Assembly (NCBI GenBank): GCA_001464755.1
Contig: LNDR01000409.1
Location: 1 to 55,490, forward strand
Reading direction: 5' to 3'
Source: Rhizobiales bacterium Ga0077524
GTDB lineage: Bacteria > Pseudomonadota > Alphaproteobacteria > Rhizobiales > Hyphomicrobiaceae
Length of the DNA stretch: 55,490 nt
The notes under the pieces are model-generated. The model searched no databases, had not been told where the DNA came from, and was given only the letters and a program-made list of their open reading frames with translations. The position numbers and the translations under genes were made by a program. Below, piece after piece: positions 43,879 through 53,076 of this stretch (position 1 is the stretch's first letter; the number at the start of each line of letters is the position of its first letter).

Positions 43879-45525
43879 TTACCGCCTCACGCGCACGCCG
43901 ACACGAATCTCGTCCGCCGTGTAGTCGCCCTGCGGGCTCGTCGACGAGAAGTTCACATGCGCGTAGCGCCCGAACACCGACACCTCACGCGACAAGTAGT
44001 AGTCGACCCCGAGCGAGGTCGTCAGGTCCTGCTCGACGAGATCGATGCCGGCATAGTCGGCGCGGGTGAGCCGCACCCCTGCGGAGCCGACGATGTTGCG
44101 CCGGAAGGCATGCCGCACCTCGGCCCCGACCGAGCGCACCATCGCGCCGCCCGAGCCGGCGACCGTCGACTCGCCGATGTCCGAGCGCGCCGACACCTGG
44201 AGCGACGTTAGCCCCGTGATCCGCCATCCGATATTGGCATCGACGATCACGCCCGAGATGTCCGGCAGCCGTTGGTCGTCGAAGTGCTGCTTCAGTGCCC
44301 CGACCGCCAATTCGCCGCGCACGATCTGGCCCGAGTTTCCAAACGAGACGCCGGCACGGTAGCGCTCGCCGCTCGAGTCGCGCCTCAGCCCGTCGCTGCG
44401 GCTTGCGGCGCGGTAGTCGCGCTCGTCCGTCCCAATTTCGCCGAAAGCTGAAAGCTGCGGCTTGAACTCCCATGTCGCCCGGAGGGCAACCTCATGTTGC
44501 GTCGTATCGCGATCGTCGTTGCTCAGCGTGGAGCTGTCGCTTTCGATTGCAGGCGCATAGTCGCGCTCGGCCACCGCTCCGCGCAATTGCAGGCTCAGCC
44601 GATTGAAGCGGTGGTTGAGCGCAACCGCCGCTCGATCCGTCGTCACGTCCGATCGCCCCCCGGCGCCGGCCCTCGTATTGATCGTGCCCCGAGTCTCTTG
44701 CGTCACCTCGCGCCCGAGGCTGCTCTCGATGGCGGTGCGCCGTGTAACGTCGAGCCGCCCCCGCGCCTCGAGCGCCCAGGCGCGGTCGTCTTCCGACGGC
44801 AGCTCGTTGTGGAACGAGGCGAGACCGCGCGCCCCGAACTCCAAGGCGTGCGCCCCCCATGTCGAGATCAGCCGCGCGCTGGGTCGCGCCTCCAGCGCTA
44901 CGTCGCTACGCCGGTCGGTTCCCGTCCTGAGCAGGTTATTGAATGCCGCCGCGCCGATCTCGGCTTCGGGATAAAGCACGAACGTGCCGACGCGGATGCC
45001 GGTGGGCGCATAGGGATCGAGCCGAGCGAACTGCGACATTCTGGGGTCGAGCACGGGCTCGATCTCGATGGAGAACTGGCTCGGATCGTAGCCAGCTGCG
45101 GGCTCGGGCGGCCTGAATGCCTGGACGTCCTCATCCTCGCGCGTGTCGGGGCCATTCGGATCGAGGCCGTCGAGCACGGGCTGCGGCTCGTCCGGCAGAA
45201 GCACGCCGTCTTGTGGCGCCTGCGGCTCGCGCGCCTCCTCGTCCGGCCTCGGCTCGGGCTGCGGCTCCGCTTGTTGCGGATCGTCGCCATCCGGGTCGGC
45301 ACGCCGGATCCGTGCGACAGGAGCCGACTGGCGTTCGGTTGCCACGGGGGGCAGCGTCGATCGGAGCACCGGGCGGGGGGCCGGCTGCGTAATCGTGGGC
45401 CATGCCCCGAGGCTCGGCCCTGAAGGTGCTTGCGCCAGGGCGACTGTCCCAGCAAGCCACGGCAACGGCAGCAATGCAGCCGCCACGCCAGCTTTGAGCC
45501 AGGCCTCGTGCACCCTGAGCTTCAC
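43879..45525 (-). CDS. Outer-membrane beta-barrel protein (DUF2320/BBP2-like)
   Basis: A 548-residue exported protein. Residues 1-31 are a signal peptide ending TVALAQA. Residues about 32-145 are a Pro- and acid-rich linker (QQAEPQPEPRPDEEA and similar). From about 165 on, alternating hydrophobic strands (VALEARPSARLISTWGAHAL, then SLGVDYYLSREVSVFGRYAH) run to the C-terminal DEIRVGVRVRR, as in outer-membrane beta-barrels of the DUF2320 group. The function is unknown; such barrels are often linked to exopolysaccharide export. It is convergent with purN at 8 bp. Confidence 0.82.
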   Translation of the reverse strand: MKLRVHEAWLKAGVAAALLPLPWLAGTVALAQAPSGPSLGAWPTITQPAPRPVLRSTLPPVATERQSAPVARIRRADPDGDDPQQAEPQPEPRPDEEAREPQAPQDGVLLPDEPQPVLDGLDPNGPDTREDEDVQAFRPPEPAAGYDPSQFSIEIEPVLDPRMSQFARLDPYAPTGIRVGTFVLYPEAEIGAAAFNNLLRTGTDRRSDVALEARPSARLISTWGAHALEFGARGLASFHNELPSEDDRAWALEARGRLDVTRRTAIESSLGREVTQETRGTINTRAGAGGRSDVTTDRAAVALNHRFNRLSLQLRGAVAERDYAPAIESDSSTLSNDDRDTTQHEVALRATWEFKPQLSAFGEIGTDERDYRAASRSDGLRRDSSGERYRAGVSFGNSGQIVRGELAVGALKQHFDDQRLPDISGVIVDANIGWRITGLTSLQVSARSDIGESTVAGSGGAMVRSVGAEVRHAFRRNIVGSAGVRLTRADYAGIDLVEQDLTTSLGVDYYLSREVSVFGRYAHVNFSSTSPQGDYTADEIRVGVRVRR

Positions 45526-45693
45526 GTGTCGCCCTCTATCCGCAGGAACGGTTGCCGAAACCAGACAGGCGCCGACGCGGCACGCGGCGATACGCCTAGA
45601 CGACTATTCGTCAACGGCGGTTAAGGGCGGGTTGACGATGGCTCCCCGGCGAAGAGATTACATGCAACTGGGTGTTCGACCGACGGAGCCCCC

Positions 45694-46446
45694 TCAGGCG
45701 CGTCGCGCGAGAAATGCCGTCACGGCGTCCTTGTAGCTGCGGTCACCGACGGCCTTCATGTGATCCCGGCCCTCGATCACGAATGCCTCGGCGCCGGGGA
45801 TGAGCTTGGCCAGCGCCTCGGCCTTGCCGCCGATCACGTCGTCGCTGCCGACTGCAACCAGGACCGGACATTTGAGCGTCCCAAGCGCCTCTGGTGTCAG
45901 CGGATCGCGAGACGAGCGGATGCAGGCGGCCAGCGCCTTGAGATCACTCTTGGTTTGCTCGGCGAAGGCCCGGAACGTACGCGCCGTCGCATTCGCCACG
46001 TCGTCGATGGAGGGCGCCTCGAGCGCCGCCGCGATCGGCCCGGTGCCCGCCATCGGGCGTACCATGTTACCGCCTAGTCCGGCGAAAACGGCACTGCGGA
46101 CTCGCATCGGATGGGCCAGCGCCAGAAAGGCCGTGATCCGTGCCCCCATCGAGTAGCCCATCACGTCGGCCCGACTGATGCCGAGATGATCCAGCAGCCG
46201 CCGGGCGTCCTCCGCCATCACTGGCCCGCCATAGCGCGACGAATCGTGCAGCTTTTCCGACTGCCCATGGCCCCGGTTGTCGATCGCGATCACGCGCCGT
46301 CCGGCCCGCACGAGGTCCCGCACCCACCCCGTATCAACCCAGTTCACCTGCGCGCTGGAAGCAAAGCCGTGGATCAGCAGAATCGGATCGCCTGTGCCCT
46401 CGTCAAGGTAGGCGATCTCGACGCCGTCGGATGAGAAGTTTGGCAT
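45694..46446 (-). CDS. Alpha/beta hydrolase
   Basis: A 250-residue cytoplasmic hydrolase. ATG 46446 was chosen since the fold begins there (MPNFSSDGVEIAYLDEGTGD). The oxyanion segment is ILLIHGFASS, the nucleophile elbow GYSMGA (Ser), and the acid is in VGSDDVIG, with His in EGRDHM. RVIAIDNRGHGQSEK is also typical. The substrate is unknown; relatives include esterases and C-C hydrolases. The upstream start at 46512 adds 22 residues without homology. It is divergent from the CHCC zinc-finger gene. Confidence 0.9.
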   Translation of the reverse strand: MPNFSSDGVEIAYLDEGTGDPILLIHGFASSAQVNWVDTGWVRDLVRAGRRVIAIDNRGHGQSEKLHDSSRYGGPVMAEDARRLLDHLGISRADVMGYSMGARITAFLALAHPMRVRSAVFAGLGGNMVRPMAGTGPIAAALEAPSIDDVANATARTFRAFAEQTKSDLKALAACIRSSRDPLTPEALGTLKCPVLVAVGSDDVIGGKAEALAKLIPGAEAFVIEGRDHMKAVGDRSYKDAVTAFLARRA

Positions 46447-46585
46447 CGGGTGGGCTTCCTTGCGTAAGAGGGTCGCGAGCCGCGACTGAATGGCGCTCAG
46501 TGTCATACCCAATTCACGGCTGTCAATCGCTCCGCCGCGCCATTAAGGTGCCGGCCAATCAAGTGCGCCGATCTGGGAGCAAGTC

Positions 46586-46846
46586 ATGGCCGCCAGCGTG
46601 GTTCCGCATTTTGCCAATGATATTGGCGCTGATCGCATCAAGGTCGGCGTGCGCGAACTCAATTGCATGGGTGCGCGCCCACCCTTCGATCATCCCCACG
46701 TCTACCTCGACATGGGCGGCGACAACGAAATTCTGTGCCCATACTGCTCCACCGTCTACGAGTACGTCCCCGGCCTGACGGCCATCGAATCCGATCCTCC
46801 AGGCTGTATCGTCGCCACGCACGGTCTCGTCGACGCGAGCGAGTGA
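46586..46846 (+). CDS. CHCC-type zinc-finger protein (NDUFS6-like)
   Basis: An 86-residue protein whose C-terminal half carries the zf-CHCC pattern: Cys27, His36 (or His38), Cys51 and Cys54 in LNCMGARPPFDHPHVYLD and EILCPYCSTVYEY. The fold matches the C-terminus of mitochondrial complex I subunit NDUFS6, which is present in alphaproteobacteria. It may therefore help assemble complex I; this is by family, not from the context. ATG 46586 has GGGAGCAAG upstream. Confidence 0.9.
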   Translation: MAASVVPHFANDIGADRIKVGVRELNCMGARPPFDHPHVYLDMGGDNEILCPYCSTVYEYVPGLTAIESDPPGCIVATHGLVDASE

Positions 46847-46889
46847 GGGAAAAGAGCGGCCGGCCAAGCGCCGGTCGAAGCGAGGCGCC

Positions 46890-48095
46890 ATGCCGAACGG
46901 GCAACGCACGCCCGTGCTCATTGCCGGCGGCGGCATCGGAGGCTTGGCGGCTGCGCTGGCGCTGGCACAGGCGGGTTGGCCCACGGTTGTTGCCGAGCGT
47001 CGCGCCGAATGGTCAGAGGCTGGCGCCGGCATCCAGCTGTCACCCAATGCTGTCCGGGTTCTGCAGCGCTTGGGAGTAGCGCCGAGGCTGGAGACTGTGG
47101 TCGCTTCACCTCGCGAGATCGTCGTCAGGGACGCTGCCAGCGCCCGCATGCTCCAGCGCCTGCCCCTCGGTGACTGGATCGCCTCGCGCCAAGGCGCTCC
47201 ATATTGGCTGGCTCATCGCCGCGACCTTCAGGCAGCCCTCGTCGCCGCTGTCGAGGCCGAGCCATTGATTAACGTCGTGAGTGGCTTTGAGATGACGTAC
47301 TTCGAAGCCGCAGCGGAGCAGGTGCTTATCCACGCGCGTGACGGCCGCACCCTCGAAGGCGCGATGCTGGTCGGCGCCGACGGCGTCTTCTCCCGTGTCC
47401 GCCAGCAGATCTTCGCGCCGCGTGCGCCGCACTTTTCCGGGCGAACCGCAGCCCGCACGATCGTCTCGACGCCGGCATCCTCGGACCCCGATGCGATCCT
47501 ATCGACGATCTGCACCGGCGTCTGGCTCGCCCCGGGCGCCCACATCGTGCATTACCCCATCCGTGCCGGCCGGGAGATCGCCGTCGTCGTCGTGCGCACC
47601 GAGACCTGGAGCGGCCATGGCTGGTCCGAGCCCGTTGCCGCTCGCGATATGGAAGCCGCACTCGAAAGCGTCGCCCCGGCTTTCGCCCGCGCCCTCGGGA
47701 GTGGCCACGACTGGCGCCGCTGGGCCTTGTTCGAGACGGAGCCGCTGGCACACTGGTCGAAAGGTGTCGTCACCATCCTCGGCGATGCAGCCCACCCCAC
47801 CCTGCCGTTTCTCGCCCAGGGCGGCGCCCTTGCGTTGGAGGATGCCGCGACACTTGGTGTCTGCCTCGCTCGCGCTGGCAACCCTGCTGAAATCCCGGCA
47901 TCGCTTGCGGCCTACGAGACGGCCCGCGCCGACCGCAGCCGCCGCGTTGTCGCCGCTGCCCGCCGCAACGGCGCCATCTTCCACTTGAGTGGTCCTGCGG
48001 CCTTCGCCCGCAACGCCGCCATGCGCTTCGTGGCCGGCGAGCGCGTCATATCCGGCTACGATTGGGTCTACGGCTGGCGGCCCGAAGAGTATTGA
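46890..48095 (+). CDS. FAD-dependent aromatic monooxygenase (salicylate hydroxylase-like)
   Basis: A 401-residue class A flavoprotein hydroxylase. GGGIGG near residues 13-18 binds FAD, GAGIQLSPNAVRVLQRLG is the family stretch, LVGADGVFSRVR the DG motif, and ILGDAAHPTLPFLAQGGALALEDA the GD motif. It should hydroxylate an aromatic or similar ring with NAD(P)H and O2. The order CHCC zinc finger, then this gene, with a divergent alpha/beta hydrolase is shared among Hyphomicrobiales as I recall it. ATG 46890 is 43 bp after the zinc-finger gene. Confidence 0.9.
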   Translation: MPNGQRTPVLIAGGGIGGLAAALALAQAGWPTVVAERRAEWSEAGAGIQLSPNAVRVLQRLGVAPRLETVVASPREIVVRDAASARMLQRLPLGDWIASRQGAPYWLAHRRDLQAALVAAVEAEPLINVVSGFEMTYFEAAAEQVLIHARDGRTLEGAMLVGADGVFSRVRQQIFAPRAPHFSGRTAARTIVSTPASSDPDAILSTICTGVWLAPGAHIVHYPIRAGREIAVVVVRTETWSGHGWSEPVAARDMEAALESVAPAFARALGSGHDWRRWALFETEPLAHWSKGVVTILGDAAHPTLPFLAQGGALALEDAATLGVCLARAGNPAEIPASLAAYETARADRSRRVVAAARRNGAIFHLSGPAAFARNAAMRFVAGERVISGYDWVYGWRPEEY

Positions 48096-48121
48096 GCGGC
48101 TGGCGACCTCGCGTCAGCCCA

Positions 48122-48706
48122 TCACGCGGTTTTCGGAATGATCGAGCCGACAAGTGCTCGCCCTGCAACCACTTTCACCGGCGTCTCCGCATCCGCGCCG
48201 ACACGTACGCCGTGGTCCTCGGCCAGCGTGTAGCTCTGACCCGCGAGCTCGATGACCGCGCCGACCGCCGCCGCATAAACGATGTGCTCGCCCGGAGCGA
48301 GGGTCACTGTCTCACCGGCGCCGCAAACCCCGAGCGCGATGTCGAATGCGCTCCGCGCGGCGATCAGGTTGATCACCTCGACGGGGCCGTCGTCGAGCCG
48401 CGTCATGATCGGCGTGCCGCCGTCGTAGCGCTGAGGCCGGAAGGGCGACCGCAGATCGATCTCGCCCGTCGGCGTCACAAGCACCAGTCCCCGGCCTTTG
48501 ATGACGACCTGCAATCGCTCGAAGCCCGAAAGGTCTGAGAATGGGCCGGCCGCCACGATCTGAGTCCGCCCGAAATGCCACGCGATGCCGCCCGCACCCC
48601 AGCCATCGCCGCCGCCTGCGGCGATGATCACGAGTTCGCCCCCACCGTTCTTCCACGGGGTCCGGCGATAGTGCGCGGGATCGAGCCGTTCGACAGAAAT
48701 AGGCAT
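48122..48706 (-). CDS. HutD-family protein
   Basis: A 194-residue cupin-like protein with the HutD pattern: YRRTPWKNGGGELVIIAA at the N-terminus, GIAWHFGRTQIVAAGPFSDLSGFER, and IKGRGLVL. HutD proteins are linked to histidine/urocanate use, where they are proposed to limit Hut expression. No other hut gene is in the window. Here it follows the ADP-forming-type acyl-CoA synthetase by 6 bp, so they are co-transcribed, which is an unusual setting. ATG 48706 is the first Met of the frame. Confidence 0.88.
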   Translation of the reverse strand: MPISVERLDPAHYRRTPWKNGGGELVIIAAGGGDGWGAGGIAWHFGRTQIVAAGPFSDLSGFERLQVVIKGRGLVLVTPTGEIDLRSPFRPQRYDGGTPIMTRLDDGPVEVINLIAARSAFDIALGVCGAGETVTLAPGEHIVYAAAVGAVIELAGQSYTLAEDHGVRVGADAETPVKVVAGRALVGSIIPKTA

Positions 48707-48712
48707 GTCGTC

Positions 48713-50812
48713 TCAGTCCCCGTACCTGACCACCACGGCATCCACGAGAGCGATGCCACGTCCCTTGTCGCCGATCATCACCGGGTTCATGTCGAGACTT
48801 GCGATGCCGGGATCTTTGATCATCAGCTCGGCGACCTTCACGGCTGCGTCAGCGAAGGCATCGACGTCCATCGGCGGCTCGCCGCGAACACCTTTGAGCA
48901 CCGCAGCGCACCTGAGGCCGTCCAGCGCCCTGACCACGTCCTCGTTCGAGAACGGCGGCAGCAGCAGCGCAACATCCGGCATTGCCTCGACGTACTTGCC
49001 GCCCTCGCCCACGGCTATCACCGGTCCGAAGAACGGATCGCGATGCGCCCCGATCAGCATCTCGCGCCGCCCCTTTACCATCCGCGCCACGATCACGCCG
49101 TCGAACCGCGCATTGGCCTTGGCGACCGCCCGCTCCATGTCGCGGAACGCCTCGCCGATCGCATCCTCGTTGTCGAGGCCGAGCTTCACGAGGCCGTACT
49201 CAGACTTGTGCGGCAGGTCCGCCGAGCAACCCTTGACAGCAACCGCACCGCCGAGATTGCGCCAAGCGGTCGCCGCCTCGGCCGCGGTCCGGCACAGATG
49301 ATGCGGCACGACCGGCAATCCAGCCGAGGCCAGCGTTTCAAGGCTGTCCGCCTCGTTCAGCGTTGCATCCTTCCGGTTGGCCCGACCCGGATCGAACGCT
49401 TTCCAGCTTGGCCGCGGCCGCGCCTTGGCGAGATCCACCAGCTCATGATGCGCAACCAGTTGCGCCAGCCCCTTGATCGCCTCGGCCTCGAGCGGGAACA
49501 CCGGAACGCCCGCATTGCGGAACGTCGACGGGATGTCGCCCTGCCATCCGGCGACGACGACGGGCCGGCCCGTGGCCCTGCTGAATTCGGCGATGTCCTT
49601 CGCAAAACCCGGCATGTCGTAGCCCGGCCCGGCAACCGGCATATCGACCTTGAACAGGTCAGCCGCGTCCGCGTCGGCGATCACAGGCAGGATCTGACCG
49701 AGCAAACTGTTGTTGGTCAGCAATGCCGCCGTGAGGTCGATCGGGTTGGCGGCACTCGCGAAGCTCGGCAGGATGGCATCGAGCTTCTTGCGCGTATCCG
49801 GCGCGAAGCTGACGACTTCGAGCCCTTCCTCGGTCGCGTGGTCGGCCGACATGACGCCGGTCGCGCCCGAGCCCGAGATAGTCACGAAGCGCCGGCCCTT
49901 CGGCTTCCAGCCCTTGAGGTATATTTCGGCCGTGGAAACCAGCTCGGCGATGTTCTGCGCCCGCCAGATGCCGACGCGCTTGAACGCGGCATCGACCACC
50001 CGGTCCTCGTTGGCGAGAGCGCCGGTGTGCGAGGCCGCGGCCCTGGCGCCCGCCGCCGTACGCCCCGACTTCAGCGCCACCACCATGGTGCCGTTCTTGT
50101 GTGCGATCTCGGCCAGATCGGCGAGCTTGTCTGCGTGCGGCATGCCCTCGAGATAGACCAGCAGCAGCTTCATATCCGGGTCGGCCGCAGCCGCACACGC
50201 CATCTCCAGCACCGAGACGTCGGCATCGTTGCCGGTCGCGAGCGAGTAGCGCACGCCGAGCCCTTTTTCCGCGAGAAGCCCGATCGGTATCGCGCTCATG
50301 GCGCCGGATTGGCTGACCATGGCAATCGGCCCGTCGGCGCACTTGAGCGTCGTGAACATCGTCGAGAACGATGCGACGCAGCCGTTCGAGAAGTTGGCGA
50401 GGCCCTGGGTGTTCGGCCCGACCATGCGCATGCCGCCGGCCCGCGCCGCATCTACCATCCGCTTCTGCTTTACGGCGCCTTCGGGGTCCGATGTCTCGCC
50501 GAAGCCCGACGTAATGCAGATCAGCGCTTTGACGCCACGCTTGGCTGCGTCCTCCACCGCCGTCACCGCCTGGTCGCCGGCCACTACGCACACGGCGAGT
50601 TCAGGCACCTCGGGCAGATCCTCGAGGCTCTTGTAGCTCCGGAGGCCTTGCACTTCCGGCCGTCCCGGATTGATCGGATAGACCGGCCCCTTGAAGCCAT
50701 ACTTCATCAGGTACGCGAGCGGCCGCCCACCCACCTTGTTCGGATCCTGCGAGGCTCCGAGGATGGCGATCGAGCGAGGGGTGAGGAAGGGCTTCAGGCT
50801 TTCGATGGTCAT
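48713..50812 (-). CDS. ADP-forming-type acetyl/acyl-CoA synthetase (fused alpha and beta parts)
   Basis: A 699-residue acyl-CoA synthetase from ATG 50812 (MTIESLKPFLTPRSIAILGA, with GAGAGGTGTC upstream). The N-terminal CoA-binding Rossmann domain and ligase-CoA domains occupy about 1-460. His262 in AAASHTGALANED is the phosphorylated residue. The C-terminal ATP-grasp domain (about 475-695) has VAVKGCSADLPHKSEYGLV and ASLDMNPVMI. It would make an acyl-CoA from ATP, a carboxylate and CoA with ADP and phosphate as products, or the reverse. The acid is unknown. HutD follows at 6 bp. The 179-bp space to the aldolase gene holds a family-B repeat. Confidence 0.9.
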   Translation of the reverse strand: MTIESLKPFLTPRSIAILGASQDPNKVGGRPLAYLMKYGFKGPVYPINPGRPEVQGLRSYKSLEDLPEVPELAVCVVAGDQAVTAVEDAAKRGVKALICITSGFGETSDPEGAVKQKRMVDAARAGGMRMVGPNTQGLANFSNGCVASFSTMFTTLKCADGPIAMVSQSGAMSAIPIGLLAEKGLGVRYSLATGNDADVSVLEMACAAAADPDMKLLLVYLEGMPHADKLADLAEIAHKNGTMVVALKSGRTAAGARAAASHTGALANEDRVVDAAFKRVGIWRAQNIAELVSTAEIYLKGWKPKGRRFVTISGSGATGVMSADHATEEGLEVVSFAPDTRKKLDAILPSFASAANPIDLTAALLTNNSLLGQILPVIADADAADLFKVDMPVAGPGYDMPGFAKDIAEFSRATGRPVVVAGWQGDIPSTFRNAGVPVFPLEAEAIKGLAQLVAHHELVDLAKARPRPSWKAFDPGRANRKDATLNEADSLETLASAGLPVVPHHLCRTAAEAATAWRNLGGAVAVKGCSADLPHKSEYGLVKLGLDNEDAIGEAFRDMERAVAKANARFDGVIVARMVKGRREMLIGAHRDPFFGPVIAVGEGGKYVEAMPDVALLLPPFSNEDVVRALDGLRCAAVLKGVRGEPPMDVDAFADAAVKVAELMIKDPGIASLDMNPVMIGDKGRGIALVDAVVVRYGD

Positions 50813-50911
50813 GACACCTCTCGGACGATGTCTGGCCTCGGCCTGACACCGTAAGCAGGGCGGGTAGGGTGCGGCAGAGGTAGGCGCAGATCGGGCCGGG
50901 CCCCGCACGCG

Positions 50912-50980
50912 CGAGACCCGACACCTCACGCCAAGTCGGCGAACGTCGGGTCTCGGTGCGCAGCCGCGACCCGACGTGCA
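50912..50980. repeat. Intergenic palindromic repeat, family B, copy 2 (three arms)
   Basis: CGAGACCCGAC (50912-50922) is the exact complement-reverse of GTCGGGTCTCG (50945-50955), which in turn pairs in a shorter way with GACCCGAC (50968-50975), followed by GTGCA. The last two arms match the repeat at 26808-26845. Three alternating arms allow two competing hairpins. It lies between two minus-strand genes. Confidence 0.8.
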
Positions 50981-50991
50981 GGGCGACCATC

Positions 50992-51792
50992 TCAATCCTT
51001 GTAGTCCGGCTCCTTGCGGTCGAGGATCCGCTTCAGAGCCGCGAAGTGGCGGATCGCCGGCGGCGGATTATACCGGGGCATCTGCGGCTGAGCGTGCGTG
51101 TCCTGGGCATTGGTGTGCTTGGTCTTGTCGACGATCGCATCGGGGAGCTGCTTCAGCCGCTGCCCCGTCCACATGGCGAAGAGCTGCACTTGGGCCACCC
51201 GCTCGATGTAGTAGAGCCGGTCGTAGGCCTCGGCCACCGTCGCGCCGACTGTCGTGACGCCGTGGTTGGCCATGAACAGGATGGTCTTGTCTCCGAGGAT
51301 ACCAGCCAGACGGTCGCCTTCGGCCGGATCGTAGGCTGGCCCGTCGTAGTGCTCATCATAGGCGATCTTGCCCATCATGATCACTTCGGTCTGGCCAATC
51401 TCCTTGATGCGCGGGTCTTCGAGGCGGGTAAGTGCACTCGTGTAGGGCATGTGTGTGTGGAACACGGCTGCACAATGCTGCGGTTTGGCCCGATGCATCG
51501 GCATGTGGATGCAGTAGGCCGACTGCTCGACATCGCCGGAGCCGCGCTTCACTTTGCCGTCGAAGCCGACCTCCATGAACGACGAGGCCGTCACCTCCGA
51601 CCAGTGCATGCCGAACGGGATCTGATAATAGCGATCCGACCGGCCAGGTACGAGCAGGGTCAGGTGGTTGAAGATGCCTTCCGAGAAACCCTCCATGTAG
51701 GCGAGGCGATGGGCGGCGGCCAGATCGACGCGGGCTTGCCACTCCACATCACTGCAGTCGCTCTGGCGGGTAGGCTCGACTTTCTGCTGCAT
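50992..51792 (-). CDS. Class II aldolase/adducin-family protein
   Basis: A 266-residue protein with the class II aldolase fold (fuculose-1-phosphate aldolase, ribulose-5-P epimerase, adducin head). The zinc-binding pair is in VFHTHMPYTSAL, and a further His in ILFMANHGVTTVG. The N-terminal DLAAAHRLAYMEGFSEGIFNHLTLLVPG matches the family start. The substrate is unknown; many members in bacteria are still hypothetical. ATG 51792 has a GGAGAC site just upstream on its strand. It is divergent from galE across 262 bp, in which I found no other gene. Confidence 0.9.
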   Translation of the reverse strand: MQQKVEPTRQSDCSDVEWQARVDLAAAHRLAYMEGFSEGIFNHLTLLVPGRSDRYYQIPFGMHWSEVTASSFMEVGFDGKVKRGSGDVEQSAYCIHMPMHRAKPQHCAAVFHTHMPYTSALTRLEDPRIKEIGQTEVIMMGKIAYDEHYDGPAYDPAEGDRLAGILGDKTILFMANHGVTTVGATVAEAYDRLYYIERVAQVQLFAMWTGQRLKQLPDAIVDKTKHTNAQDTHAQPQMPRYNPPPAIRHFAALKRILDRKEPDYKD

Positions 51793-52054
51793 GAGAAGTC
51801 TCCTTGAGCGGGCCTGAGGTGAAAATCGCGGGACGATCCATCCCGTGGGAGCTGGGTCGCGAAAGGCCCTCGAGGTTGGAGCCTAGCGCGACACTTGTCC
51901 GGACACGAGAGCCAAAGTGCACGGACGCTGGCCGGTTTTGCCGTCGTTACGAAAGGTTAAGCGAAAATAGGTGGTTGGCTCGCATCTCGAACCCGGATTA
52001 ATGGGATCGACACAAAGCAATGCTAGCCCAAGCGCCAGTAGCGGGAGTTGACAC

Positions 52055-53047
52055 ATGACGATCCTGGTCACCGGCGGAGCCGGCTATATCGGCAGCCACA
52101 TGGTGCTGGAGCTGGTCGATGCCGGGGAGAAGGTCGTCGTGCTCGACAACCTGTCCACGGGCTTCGATTGGGCCGTCGCCAAGCCGGCCGAGCTGGTGGT
52201 CGGCGACATCGGCGACACCGCGCTGGTGGACCGCATTCTGAAAGAGAAGGGCATCGAGGCGGTCATTCATTTCGCCGGATCGATCGTCGTCCCCGAGTCG
52301 GTCTCGAACCCGCTCATGTACTACGAGAACAACACGGTCAAATCGCGTGGCCTGATCGCCGCCGCCGTCGCCAACGGTGTCAAGCAGTTCATCTTCTCCT
52401 CGACTGCCGCCGTCTACGGCAACCCGGCCGAGAACCCCGTTACCGAGACGGCCGTGCTCGCCCCGATCAATCCCTACGGCTGGTCGAAGCTCATGACCGA
52501 GATCATGCTGCGCGACACCGCCGCCGCGCATGACTTCCGCTATGTGGCGCTGCGCTATTTCAACGTCGCCGGTGCCGATCCGGCAGGCCGTTCGGGTCAG
52601 TCGACGCCGAAGGCCACCCACCTGATCAAGGTCGCCTGCGAGACGGCGCTCGGCAAGCGTAGCCACATGGAGGTCTTCGGCACCGACTATCCGACCCGCG
52701 ACGGCACCTGCGTCCGCGACTTTATCCACGTCAAGGATTTGGCCCGCGCCCACGTCGCAGCCCTCGCGCACCTGCGCAAAGGCGGCGAGGCAAACGTCTT
52801 CAACTGCGGCTATTCGAAGGGCTATTCGGTGCTCGAAGTCCTCGACGCCGTCAAGCGCGTCTCCGGTAAGGCCATGGACGTGCGTTACTCGCCCCGTCGC
52901 CCCGGTGATCCGGCTGCCATCGTCGCTGCCTCATCGAAGATCCGCGACAACCTCGGCTGGGTTCCCGAGCACGACGATCTCGACCGCATCGTCTCCCAGG
53001 CTCTGGCATGGGAGCAGGAGCTGGCGCGGCGCACGAACGTGCGGTGA
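52055..53047 (+). CDS. galE: UDP-glucose 4-epimerase (GalE)
   Basis: A 330-residue SDR-type epimerase that interconverts UDP-glucose and UDP-galactose for envelope sugars. The NAD motif GGAGYIGSH (7-15), the active-site Ser-Thr pair SSTAAVYG (115-122) and Tyr141-x3-Lys145 (NPYGWSK) are present, followed by LRYFNVAGADP. The C-terminal part has GTCVRDFIHVKDLARAH and NCGYSKGYSVLEV. ATG 52055 is the first Met. The gene converges on ygiQ over a palindromic repeat. Confidence 0.95.
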   Translation: MTILVTGGAGYIGSHMVLELVDAGEKVVVLDNLSTGFDWAVAKPAELVVGDIGDTALVDRILKEKGIEAVIHFAGSIVVPESVSNPLMYYENNTVKSRGLIAAAVANGVKQFIFSSTAAVYGNPAENPVTETAVLAPINPYGWSKLMTEIMLRDTAAAHDFRYVALRYFNVAGADPAGRSGQSTPKATHLIKVACETALGKRSHMEVFGTDYPTRDGTCVRDFIHVKDLARAHVAALAHLRKGGEANVFNCGYSKGYSVLEVLDAVKRVSGKAMDVRYSPRRPGDPAAIVAASSKIRDNLGWVPEHDDLDRIVSQALAWEQELARRTNVR

Positions 53048-53076
53048 GAGCAAAGCACCGCCATCGCGGCGAGACT

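Noticed and set aside
48575-50854. A 759-codon open frame on the plus strand across the acyl-CoA synthetase
   Set aside because: It is antisense to a clear 699-residue enzyme, and its His/Arg-rich composition is typical of a shadow frame.
51793-52054. A promoter pair for galE around TTGGCT and TTAATG
   Set aside because: The match to sigma-70 sequences is weak and the spacing could arise by chance, so it was not annotated.
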